Assembly (NCBI RefSeq): GCF_000820045.1
Contig: NZ_CDBJ01000021.1
Location: 1 to 41,993 of the forward strand
DNA length: 41,993 nt
DNA from: Aeromonas rivuli
Lineage (GTDB): Bacteria > Pseudomonadota > Gammaproteobacteria > Enterobacterales > Aeromonadaceae
Reading direction: 5' to 3'
This document shows, piece after piece, positions 34,481 through 41,993 of this stretch. The position numbers and the translations under genes were made by a program. Each line of letters begins with the position of its first letter. The first letter of the stretch is position 1. The notes beneath the pieces are model-generated. The model saw only the letters and a list, made by a program, of their open reading frames with translations. It was not told the DNA's origin and searched no databases.

Positions 34481-36586
34481 ATGATGCAGTTTCGTTCTAT
34501 TTCACACCGCATACTGGTGATGGCTGGGATCGCCATGACCCTCGCACTGGTGATCCTCATCTTGCAGACCCAATATTCGGGCCGCCAGACTCAGCAACTG
34601 ACCGTCAGTTCCAGCCGCGAAGCCCTGCAAGAAGAGGCATGGCAGAAAGTCAGTGCCGAGGCCCGCGCCGAGGCGGCCGCCATCACACAACTGCTGCAAA
34701 AGGGGCTCTCTTACACCCAGCAGATGGCCAGTGTACTGACCCTGCAACAGGAGGGGCGGCTCAACCTCAGCCGTCCACAGGTCAATGATCTGCTCAAGGC
34801 CCAGCTCGCCCTCGAGCCACAGCTCTATGGTGCCTTCGCCGGTTTCGAGCCCAATGGCTTTGCTGGCGATGATGCCCTTTTCGCCGGTCAGACTGAACTG
34901 GGCAGTGACCCCCAAGGGCGCTTCGTGCCCTACTTCTATCGTGATGGCGCCAAGATAGGCTCGGATCTGCTGCTCTCCATCGAGAAAAGCGACACAGACA
35001 GCTTCGGCAACCCGGCCAACGACTACTATGCCTGCCCGAAACAGCAAGGCCAGGCCTGCCTCATCGACCCTTTCAAGGTCGACATCAACGGTCAGCAGGT
35101 GCTGGTGAGCACCATCACCAGCCCCATCATGGTCAAGGGTCAGTTCAAGGGGATAGCGGCACTGGATCTGACGGTAGACTCCATCAATCAGCAGGCCAGG
35201 CACCTCAACAGCAACATCTATGACGGCAAGGGTGAGACATTGATCGTCAGCGCCGCCGGGGTGATCACCGGCACCAGTGGCGATGCGGCCCTGCTCGGTG
35301 GCCCGGCCGCACAACGGCTCGGTCAGGAGTGGCGTCAATACCTCAAGCCAGAGGTGCAGCGCCAGGAACTCAACGAGGCATTTCGGATCTCTGTGCCCAT
35401 TCAGGTACCTGGCATGCACCGCAACTGGGCCATCATCGTCACCCTGCCCTATCAGGTGGTGCTGGCCCGTGCCGATCAGCTCGAAGCTCAGCTCAACGAC
35501 CTGAACCGTGCCGCCATGAGCCAGCAGCTGATAGGCGCCCTGCTGGTGCTGGGCTTGGCCCTGGCCGCCATGCTGTTTATTGCGCGCAGCATCACGGGTC
35601 CTATCCGGCAGATGGTCAGCCTGGTGGATGACATCGCCGATGGCGAAGGAGACCTGACCAGGCGACTCCAGGCTCACTCAGTCGACGAACTGGGGGATCT
35701 GGCCAAGGGCATCAACCGCTTCATCGACAAGCTACAGGGGTTGCTCGGCGATGTCCTCGGTACCGCCAGCGAGGTGAACCGTCACGCCGGTGATACCGAT
35801 CGCATCGCGGGTCAGACGGATCGCAACCTGCAATCTCATCAGGCGGAGATGGAGCAGATGCTGACCGCGGTGCAGGAGATGTCCTATGTCAGTCAGGAGG
35901 TAGCGACCCATGCCAACAACACCGCCGACTCCGCCAAGCAGGCCCAGAGCGCGGCCGATGAGGGCAAGGTACGCTTCCAGCAAGTGATCCAGTCGATGCA
36001 CAAGGTCGCGACGGAGGCTGGCCGGGGGGCCGAGGTGGTCGAAGGGCTGGCACGGGACAGCGAGCAGATCACCAGCATTCTCACCGTCATTCAGAATATT
36101 GCCGATCAGACCAACTTGCTGGCACTCAATGCCGCCATCGAAGCGGCCCGGGCCGGGGATCAGGGCCGTGGCTTTGCCGTGGTGGCCGATGAGGTGCGCC
36201 AGCTGGCCCGCAACACTCAGCAGGCGGTACAGAACACTCAGGAGCTGCTCGAGAAGATACGTCACAGCTCGACCAATGCCGTCTGTGCCATCAGTCTCAG
36301 CCAGCAATTGACGCAACAGGCCGTGACAGAGGCGGATCTGGCAGAGGCCGCCCTTGGCAGCATCTATCAGGCCATCGCCACCATCAATGACATGACCTAC
36401 CAGATAGCCTCCGCCGCCGAGGAGCAAAGCTCTGTCTCCGAGACGGTCTCTGGCAATTTGGCCCAGACCAACGTCCTGGCAAATGACATCGCCCAGGATG
36501 CAGCCGAGACCGCCAACGCCAGCCAGGCGCTGCGTCAGGCGGCGGAACGATTACAGCAATTACTGGGACAATTCCGACTGCGCTGA
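34481..36586 (+). CDS. Methyl-accepting chemotaxis protein with dCache-type sensor
   Basis: A 701-residue chemoreceptor. TM1 is about residues 10-29. The periplasmic domain of about 310 residues has the double-Cache pattern ([52 protein letters not shown]). TM2 is about 346-366, then HAMP ([22 protein letters not shown] region), then the signalling domain with tip [20 protein letters not shown] (about 537-556). It ends QLLGQFRLR, so it has no CheR-docking pentapeptide. The ligand class is unknown. AAGGA precedes the ATG pair at 34481. A sigma-28-like promoter lies just upstream. Confidence 0.92.
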   Translation: MMQFRSISHRILVMAGIAMTLALVILILQTQYSGRQTQQLTVSSSREALQEEAWQKVSAEARAEAAAITQLLQKGLSYTQQMASVLTLQQEGRLNLSRPQVNDLLKAQLALEPQLYGAFAGFEPNGFAGDDALFAGQTELGSDPQGRFVPYFYRDGAKIGSDLLLSIEKSDTDSFGNPANDYYACPKQQGQACLIDPFKVDINGQQVLVSTITSPIMVKGQFKGIAALDLTVDSINQQARHLNSNIYDGKGETLIVSAAGVITGTSGDAALLGGPAAQRLGQEWRQYLKPEVQRQELNEAFRISVPIQVPGMHRNWAIIVTLPYQVVLARADQLEAQLNDLNRAAMSQQLIGALLVLGLALAAMLFIARSITGPIRQMVSLVDDIADGEGDLTRRLQAHSVDELGDLAKGINRFIDKLQGLLGDVLGTASEVNRHAGDTDRIAGQTDRNLQSHQAEMEQMLTAVQEMSYVSQEVATHANNTADSAKQAQSAADEGKVRFQQVIQSMHKVATEAGRGAEVVEGLARDSEQITSILTVIQNIADQTNLLALNAAIEAARAGDQGRGFAVVADEVRQLARNTQQAVQNTQELLEKIRHSSTNAVCAISLSQQLTQQAVTEADLAEAALGSIYQAIATINDMTYQIASAAEEQSSVSETVSGNLAQTNVLANDIAQDAAETANASQALRQAAERLQQLLGQFRLR

Positions 36587-36647
36587 TAATTTTCCTGTCA
36601 CGGGCTCTCCCCCTCGGGGACGAGTCCGTTTACCATAGGCGCCTGAT

Positions 36648-36665
36648 TTGCCTGATGGCAGGCAA
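36648..36665. repeat. Inverted repeat before the OapA-like gene
   Basis: Arms TTGCCTG / CAGGCAA around ATGG, ending 22 bp before the start of the next gene. It could be the 3' hairpin of the MCP transcript or an operator; there is no T-run. Confidence 0.4.
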
Positions 36666-36686
36666 TTGTAGTGAGAGGTAACTGCC

Positions 36687-37352
36687 GTGCCCACCCCGGA
36701 TCGTCGCCCCCGTGGCCATAACAGACGAGCACAGCGTCATAAAGACGAGTCTCAAGGATCCCTGCTTGAACGTATCAACGCCGCCAGCCTGCCCCTGCGC
36801 CAGCAACTTGGCCAGACTCTGGGGCAGCTGAGAAACCGGGATGCCAGCCGGCCCAAGACGGATCAGGGCCGCAAGTGGCAAACCCCTCTGCCCCGCAAGC
36901 ACTGCATCGCACTGCTGATCCTGGTGCCAGTCTGGTTGATCCTGCTGGCCTGGGAACCTGCGCCCAGCGCGCCGCAAGCAGCCCCCTCCGGCGTGCTCAG
37001 CGTGCCCGTCGCCATCCCGGTCCAAACCCAGAACGCGCTGCGACAGCCGCAAAATCAGGCAAAGGTTGCCGTCGAACCCGAACCGGTCAATGGCAAGTGG
37101 CTGCGGCACAAGGTGGCAGCGGGCGAAACCCTGTTCTCCCTGTTCCGCCAGTTTCAGTTACCCGGGGTCGAGTTGAGCCGCCTCATTGCCATTGAGGGAC
37201 CGGACAGACCGCTGACCCGGATGCAAACCGGCAAGTCACTCAACATCCTGGTCGGAGACGATCAACGGATCCAGCGTGTCGAAATCCGGGACGACTTCCA
37301 GGTACTCTATCGTTACGATCGCCAGGGCGAGGGTTTTGCGCTCAAGGAGTAA
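36687..37352 (+). CDS. OapA/YtfB-family envelope protein with LysM-like domain
   Basis: A 221-residue bitopic inner-membrane protein. A basic cytoplasmic N-terminus (about 1-70) ends in the OapA-N motif LPRKHCIALLILVPVWLILL, which is the single TM (about 73-88). A Pro/Ala-rich linker leads to an OapA-type LysM-like domain (about 138-221; WLRHKVAAGETLFSLFRQF, LSRLIAIEG). E. coli YtfB, with the same layout, binds glycans and localises to the septum. Translation begins at GTG 36687 with AGAGG upstream. It is a single gene with a strong terminator. Confidence 0.82.
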   Translation: MPTPDRRPRGHNRRAQRHKDESQGSLLERINAASLPLRQQLGQTLGQLRNRDASRPKTDQGRKWQTPLPRKHCIALLILVPVWLILLAWEPAPSAPQAAPSGVLSVPVAIPVQTQNALRQPQNQAKVAVEPEPVNGKWLRHKVAAGETLFSLFRQFQLPGVELSRLIAIEGPDRPLTRMQTGKSLNILVGDDQRIQRVEIRDDFQVLYRYDRQGEGFALKE

Positions 37353-37372
37353 GGCATTCAAGGCGCCGAACA

Positions 37373-37401
37373 GAAAAAGGAGGCTTGATGCCTCCTTTTT
37401 C
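37373..37401 (+). terminator. Terminator of the OapA-like gene
   Basis: Stem GAAAAAGGAGGC / GCCTCCTTTTTC with loop TTGAT and an internal T-run. Confidence 0.93.
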
Positions 37402-37474
37402 ATGCTCAATCCCTGCCGACAACGGCTTGATTGACCAATAGTTTTACCTTGCTCAAAAAATGAATCCTCGAAAA

Positions 37475-37502
37475 TTGACAAGGATCCGCGCTCACGTACA
37501 AT
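37475..37502 (+). promoter_or_regulatory. Promoter of the cold-shock gene with long leader
   Basis: -35 TTGACA (37475-37480), 16-bp spacer, -10 TACAAT (37497-37502). The predicted leader is about 130 nt before the ATG at 37639, similar to the long structured 5' UTRs of cspA-type mRNAs. No exact cold-box is seen. Confidence 0.75.
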
Positions 37503-37638
37503 CGTTTTTGCTTTAAACAGGGACTGTTGAGCACGACTGAGACGGTTAAACAGGTCAGTCATGCCCTCCCCCTGTCTTCTAGGCAAACCCTGCCTGTACC
37601 AGGCGTTAGTTTCATTTTGTTATAGATAGGACTTACAC

Positions 37639-37848
37639 ATGTCTGACATTCGCACCGGCCAAGTCAAATGGTTCAACGAGACCAAGGGTTTCGGCTTCAT
37701 CGAGCAATCCCAGGGCCCGGACGTTTTCGTTCACTTCTCCTCCATCCAGAGCACTGGTTTCAAGACCCTGGCCGAAGGCCAGAAGGTTCAGTTCACCGTG
37801 ACTCAGGGTCAGAAAGGTCCGCAGGCTGAGAACGTTACCCTTCTCTAA
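37639..37848 (+). CDS. CspA-family cold-shock protein
   Basis: A 69-residue single OB-fold protein that binds single-stranded RNA and DNA. RNP1 is KGFGFIE (about 16-22) and RNP2 is VFVHFSS (about 29-35); the start [13 protein letters not shown] is typical. The exact paralogue (CspA, C or E-like) cannot be set. It lies behind a near-consensus promoter and a leader of about 130 nt, suggesting control by RNA structure at low temperature. It is monocistronic with a terminator 14 bp after the stop. Confidence 0.95.
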   Translation: MSDIRTGQVKWFNETKGFGFIEQSQGPDVFVHFSSIQSTGFKTLAEGQKVQFTVTQGQKGPQAENVTLL

Positions 37849-37861
37849 GCAGCCGCCTTGC

Positions 37862-37888
37862 TAGGAGGAGATCTCTCCTCCTATTTTT
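37862..37888 (+). terminator. Terminator of the cold-shock gene
   Basis: Palindrome of TAGGAGGAGA and TCTCCTCCTA with a 2-nt centre, followed by TTTTT. Confidence 0.93.
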
Positions 37889-38001
37889 CTTCTATTGCCT
37901 TCCTATATTGCCTTCCGACTCCCCTCTTCTACCTGATGCTGTTCCTTGCCATGCAAGGCTCAAGTCACTGCTGCTCGCTCTCTCTTCCTGCTTGGCACCA
38001 T

Positions 38002-38028
38002 GAAAAACGGTGGCCTGAGCCACCGTCT
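38002..38028 (-). terminator. Terminator of the RTX adhesin gene
   Basis: Stem ACGGTGGC / GCCACCGT with loop CTGA. On the reverse strand it is followed by TTTTT. It lies 26 bp after the adhesin stop codon. Confidence 0.88.
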
Positions 38029-38053
38029 TGATACTTGCGGATCCAGCAGAGCC

Positions 38054-41000
38054 TTATTTATCGATCTCCAGCATATGGTTGTTCAACATGAAATCGATCA
38101 CCTGGGTCGAGGTCGCGCCCGCATTGCCCGTCAGGGTATCGAAGCTGTGATTCATCAGCACTATCTCCTGAGTCACCGGCGCCGCGCTGCTCTCCTTCAC
38201 CTGCAGGTGCACCCCTTCGCTGTCCTGGAACACAGAGAGCAGGCTCTTCAGGGAGCTCTGGCTCTTGCTGCCATCGCTGTCGAGCAGATCGCTCAGGTCC
38301 AGCTTGTCCCCTTCGGACTTGGAGAAGTCGAGCACATAGTCCTTGGCGACCGAGCCTGCGACCGTATCCCCCTTCAGCCAGGTGAAGGCATCTGATCCCG
38401 CATCCCCCTTCAGGATGTCGTTGCCGAGGCCCCCAGTCAGGATGTCATTGCCCAAGCCGCCGCTCAGGGTGTCGTTGCCGGTACCGCCATAGAGGGCATC
38501 GTTGCCAGCGTCACCGGAGAGTTCGTCGTTACCTCCCTGGCCGAAGAGGATGTCGTCTCCCAGGCCACCATACAGCTTGTCGTGCCCGCCACGAGTATCA
38601 CCTGCGACATCAAATGACTTGGCATTGCCCTTGATATATTCGTACAGCTCTACGGTGCTGGGGGCATAGCCGTTCTTCAAGGTCAGGAACTGGGTCAAGC
38701 CATCCAGTCCCTTGCCATTGACCCAGTCCGTCGGCTTGGCCGGATTGCCCGCCGCGCCCCAGGGCAGATAATCGGTGTTAATGGCATCGCCAAACAGGAT
38801 GTCGCTGCCTGCACCGCCATTGACCGTATCCGAACCAACCTCTGCGGGAGTATTCGTCACCGAGCCACCCACAAGCACGGCCTGGAGATCCTCGGCCTTG
38901 GTGATAATGTCGGGTTGACCGATCGGCGGATAGTCCGTCACCTTGGCGAGGTTATCTATCACCAGCGTGGCCGACGTGTTATCCCAACCCCGACTCCAAC
39001 TCCAACCGTCATCTATATCATTCAATGTAAAGACATAGCGATAATCGGCAGCGACTAAAGGACCACTGTCTATCATTCCGGTCGTATTTAAAGCACTACC
39101 GACATTGACCCAGCTCGAGCCATTCCAGCGCTGTAATTGCACCGAGAAACTGTCACCGGAAGAAAAATCGCTATCTGTAGACAAATCAAAGCGGATGCCA
39201 TTACCCGCCGCCACCGCCAGTGTTGCACTGGTAAAGATCGACGCACTGGAAGAGGCTTTATCAGTTAACTCAATCTTGTCGTTGTCTCTCACAACGGTGC
39301 CGGAGCTATCACCAGCTTTACCCCAACTGCTCGCTCTCCACACACCACTATTACTCGAGAAGTCATTCAGTATTTGCGACTGGCCATATTGACTGCTCGC
39401 ACCGGCCACCTGGGTATTGTCGAAATACTTCAGGTTACCCTCCGTCACACCGGTACCTATGCCAATTGCCTTGACCTCGCTCAATCCCGACAGAGATGTA
39501 AAAGCGTCGATGGCCTTCTGCATGTCGGCATCATTCGTGGTACCACCAGACGAGGAGTCGCCGTTGTGCACAGTGGGATCGCCGTCGGTCAGGAAGTAGG
39601 TCAGGTTTTCGAATTTCAGGCCTGTCCCGCTCCCCGGCTTGGTATTGAACCACTCGGTCGCCTTGATGAAGGCATCCTCGTAGTTGGTCGCCCCATTGGC
39701 AGACAGGGTAGTGATCTTGTTGATCAGCGTCTGCAGGTTTGCCGAGTTGAGATCTTCGATCTTCAACATATTGCTGGCCGACCCGGCGAAACCGATCAGC
39801 GTCACGTTGACCACGCCATCGTGGCTGGCCAGCTGGTTGGCCAACACTTTCAGTGCATTGATCGTCAATGTCATCCGATCCTGACCTGAGCTGGGATCCT
39901 GATTCCCATTCAGGCCATATTTCATACTGCCTGAGGTATCCACGATCAAGGCGACATTGTAATTCTTGCCAGGCTCGACCGACGTCTTGATGCCACCTAT
40001 ATCCCCCAGCAGCACATCATCACCACCGCCGCCATCAAGGGTGTTGTCACCATTCGGATTGGCCGGTTTAATCATGAAGCCGGCGTCTGCCTCGGTAAAT
40101 TTCACTTCACCCGAGATAGGTTGACCATTCATGTCGTACTCTTGCGAACCCGCCACAACGGTAACCTTGATATTCTGGCTACCGACCGGCAGTTCAACCT
40201 GCAGCGACAATTTGCCATCCTGATCCAGCATGCTGGCTGGCACCTTCCAACTGCCGTCAGCCTGCAGAGTACCGCCGGAGACCTCAGCCCCCTGCGGCAG
40301 TCCCTTGATGGTCAGCTCGGTAAAGCGCTCGCTACCGTCTGTGTCTATCAAGTCAGCATCTATCTTCAGGGTTGCAAGGTCGGCAACCTTGCTCAGTTGG
40401 CCACCCTCAAACTGGTACTTGCCATCTTGCAGATAGAGGGTTTCGACACTGTAGAAGTCATGGTTAGTCACCGCCCCAGTGACAGGGTCCGTATAGACAA
40501 GCCGGTAGTCGCAGCTGTTGGGCAAACCGGTCGTGACCAGTTTCAGCGCCTTCATCGAGCCGGGCATGTAGGCAACATCCTGGCCGTCACCGCCGTAATA
40601 GGAAGTGGTTGCCTTCAGACTTTGAGAGATAAGCGTATCGTTGCCCCCATCCCCCTGCAGCTTGACCGAGGACGTTGCATTCTTGCCACCGATCAGAATG
40701 TCATCTCCGTCACCGCCAATCAGGTGCTCATTGACGCTGGCCCCACCGATCAGGGTGTCGTTGCCAGCCCCACCGATCGCCTGGAAGCTTGTACCGCTGC
40801 CGAACTTGATCGTGTCGTTGCCAGCCCCGCCATCTACCCAGCTGCCATTGCTGGACACCAGATAATCATTCCCTCCGGTCGGGTTCGATGATGGATTTTT
40901 GCCTTGCAAGGAGTCCAGGATCTCTTCCACCTTCGCCGCACCCGGGGTCAAACCGCCACTCACCAGCTCAACCTTGAGTGTCACGCCATCAACAACTGGC

Positions 41001-41993
41001 TTGATATCAATAACGAACTTGGCATTGTCACTGGCATTGACGCCATCGCTGACCTGGTAATCAAAGGCGGCATAATCGCCAAACTTGTTGCCTGGAGTGC
41101 CGCCATTGTTGCCCGCAGCCGAGCTCGACTCATGAAGGTCAGGCAAGAACTGCAGCTTGCCTGCATCAATATCCCCCTTGCTGAATGTCAGCCCGCTATT
41201 CACCAGAGCCTGTGTCACTGTCTGCCATTTACCGTCAGCATCCTTGTACTGGAGCAAGCCATCGGCTGGCAGTGAAGTGATCCTGATCGACAGCTGAGCA
41301 TCTGGTGTATCGGCATCGCTGGCCTTGAAATCGCTCCACTTCAGGGAAAGCGGGGTGTCTTCGGCGCCACTGGCGTAGCCGCCGGAAGTGACGGGAACGG
41401 CCAATACCAGCGCAGTATCGCTGCCCGGCAGGGAGGTGTTGCCCGCCTGGTCGGTCTGGGTCGCGGTCACCGTCAACGATGTTCCATTGCCCGGCGTCGC
41501 TTCAGTCCAGCTGATAACGCCGTTCTGATAGCCATAGCTCTTGCCATTGTTCGATTGCAGCGTGCCATCGGCTTTCAACGTCAGCTCAACCGTACTGCTG
41601 ACGGCACCATTGTTGATAGTCAGCGTCACCTTGCCGCCCGCAACCAAATCAGCATGGCTGACCCCGGCACGCACCTGGATCTGATCGTTGCCGATCTCGG
41701 CCTTGGTCAGCATCTGGTCGTTGTTCACGTCGTCCACGATGACTACCGTCGGCGCACCGGTAGCTGTGGTGTCACCCATGGTGGCACTGTCTTTGCCTTC
41801 AGCCGAGACGTTACCGGCGGCATCCACGAGGGTGGCGGTAATGGTAATCTTCTGGCCATCAGCCGGACGGTCAAACTCGTAAGCCACCTTGCCGGCGCTG
41901 ATGTCGGCATCGCTCAGCACACGGTCAGCCTGGCCGCTCACCTTGAGGGTGTCACCCGCCTTGGCATCGGTCGGCAGGCTGACGTTAACGTCT
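38054..41993 (-). CDS. C-terminal part of a giant type-I-secreted RTX/vWA adhesin (partial)
   Basis: The reading frame is open to the right edge, so the N-terminus is outside the window; about 1312 residues are seen. Order: Ig-like/VCBS repeats (…SGQADRVLSDADI), a cadherin-like segment (EDTPLSLKWSDFKASDADTPD), a first RTX block (GGAGNDTLIGG, GGDGDDILIGG), and a bridging beta domain. Then comes a von Willebrand A domain with MIDAS motif DTSGSM and FLTDGDP, interrupted near its end by a beta-rich insert. The C-terminal RTX array (GGLGDDILFGQGGND and repeats) and a type I secretion target ending in MLNNHMLEIDK follow. Such LapA-like proteins bind surfaces and need Ca2+ and a TolC-type exporter. 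The stop is TAA-type at 38054, followed by a terminator. Confidence 0.93.
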   Translation of the reverse strand, partial: DVNVSLPTDAKAGDTLKVSGQADRVLSDADISAGKVAYEFDRPADGQKITITATLVDAAGNVSAEGKDSATMGDTTATGAPTVVIVDDVNNDQMLTKAEIGNDQIQVRAGVSHADLVAGGKVTLTINNGAVSSTVELTLKADGTLQSNNGKSYGYQNGVISWTEATPGNGTSLTVTATQTDQAGNTSLPGSDTALVLAVPVTSGGYASGAEDTPLSLKWSDFKASDADTPDAQLSIRITSLPADGLLQYKDADGKWQTVTQALVNSGLTFSKGDIDAGKLQFLPDLHESSSAAGNNGGTPGNKFGDYAAFDYQVSDGVNASDNAKFVIDIKPVVDGVTLKVELVSGGLTPGAAKVEEILDSLQGKNPSSNPTGGNDYLVSSNGSWVDGGAGNDTIKFGSGTSFQAIGGAGNDTLIGGASVNEHLIGGDGDDILIGGKNATSSVKLQGDGGNDTLISQSLKATTSYYGGDGQDVAYMPGSMKALKLVTTGLPNSCDYRLVYTDPVTGAVTNHDFYSVETLYLQDGKYQFEGGQLSKVADLATLKIDADLIDTDGSERFTELTIKGLPQGAEVSGGTLQADGSWKVPASMLDQDGKLSLQVELPVGSQNIKVTVVAGSQEYDMNGQPISGEVKFTEADAGFMIKPANPNGDNTLDGGGGDDVLLGDIGGIKTSVEPGKNYNVALIVDTSGSMKYGLNGNQDPSSGQDRMTLTINALKVLANQLASHDGVVNVTLIGFAGSASNMLKIEDLNSANLQTLINKITTLSANGATNYEDAFIKATEWFNTKPGSGTGLKFENLTYFLTDGDPTVHNGDSSSGGTTNDADMQKAIDAFTSLSGLSEVKAIGIGTGVTEGNLKYFDNTQVAGASSQYGQSQILNDFSSNSGVWRASSWGKAGDSSGTVVRDNDKIELTDKASSSASIFTSATLAVAAGNGIRFDLSTDSDFSSGDSFSVQLQRWNGSSWVNVGSALNTTGMIDSGPLVAADYRYVFTLNDIDDGWSWSRGWDNTSATLVIDNLAKVTDYPPIGQPDIITKAEDLQAVLVGGSVTNTPAEVGSDTVNGGAGSDILFGDAINTDYLPWGAAGNPAKPTDWVNGKGLDGLTQFLTLKNGYAPSTVELYEYIKGNAKSFDVAGDTRGGHDKLYGGLGDDILFGQGGNDELSGDAGNDALYGGTGNDTLSGGLGNDILTGGLGNDILKGDAGSDAFTWLKGDTVAGSVAKDYVLDFSKSEGDKLDLSDLLDSDGSKSQSSLKSLLSVFQDSEGVHLQVKESSAAPVTQEIVLMNHSFDTLTGNAGATSTQVIDFMLNNHMLEIDK

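Overview
The window looks like chromosome from a gammaproteobacterium of the Aeromonas type. This rests on the high GC content, the close match of many proteins to enterobacterial/Vibrio/Aeromonas families (ArcB, YfbU, YfbV, YbbA/YbbP, BamC, DUF3334, DUF2860, DUF2057), and conserved gene neighbourhoods: dapA-bamC-purC, yfbV-ackA-pta, divergent ybbA/tesA, and tRNA-Ala(GGC) genes beside gltX. Most of the window is core housekeeping DNA. The genus is inferred from recognition, not from a search.

Layout. 1-2.9 kb: a methyl-accepting chemotaxis protein (MCP) with a duplicated helical sensor, a DUF1127 micro-protein, and an unlisted 29-codon ORF with its own promoter. 3.0-6.7 kb: an arcB-dgt operon. 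7.0-11.1 kb: a DUF2860 outer-membrane barrel, a CheX-like DUF3334 protein, a HIT protein, a DUF2057 protein and a LysR regulator. 11.2-15.2 kb: an atypical SDR oxidoreductase divergent from the LysR gene, then purC, bamC and dapA (reverse strand). 15.4-22.8 kb: gcvR and bcp, yfbU and yfbV, the acetate pathway ackA-pta, and yfcH. 22.9-26.8 kb: the YbbA/YbbP ABC system divergent from tesA.

26.9-42 kb carries surface, motility and signalling functions around a translation block. There is a CheV coupling protein and a secreted multidomain GH18 chitinase whose leader holds a c-di-GMP-I (GEMM-I) riboswitch behind a good sigma-70 promoter. Next come five identical tRNA-Ala(GGC) genes under a strong promoter, then gltX followed by two extra tandem copies of its own 3' end. 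After these come a dCache-type MCP with a sigma-28-like promoter, an OapA/YtfB-like envelope protein, a cold-shock protein, and the C-terminal 1.3 thousand residues of a giant type-I-secreted RTX/vWA adhesin that runs off the right edge.

How the genes fit together: c-di-GMP probably sets chitinase output through the riboswitch, while the MCPs and CheV steer swimming and the RTX adhesin mediates attachment. This would suit an aquatic, chitin-colonising bacterium. ArcB and ackA-pta belong to respiratory and fermentative control.

The most unusual items are: the gltX 3'-end tandem copies, which differ from gltX mainly at synonymous sites and so look like pieces of other gltX alleles; the riboswitch-chitinase leader; a six-copy 9-bp repeat that gives YbbA an Asp-Arg-Asp tail; the overlapping divergent start codons of ybbA and tesA; an ArcB lacking one of the two redox cysteines of the E. 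coli protein; and a lower-GC domain inserted in the vWA module of the adhesin.
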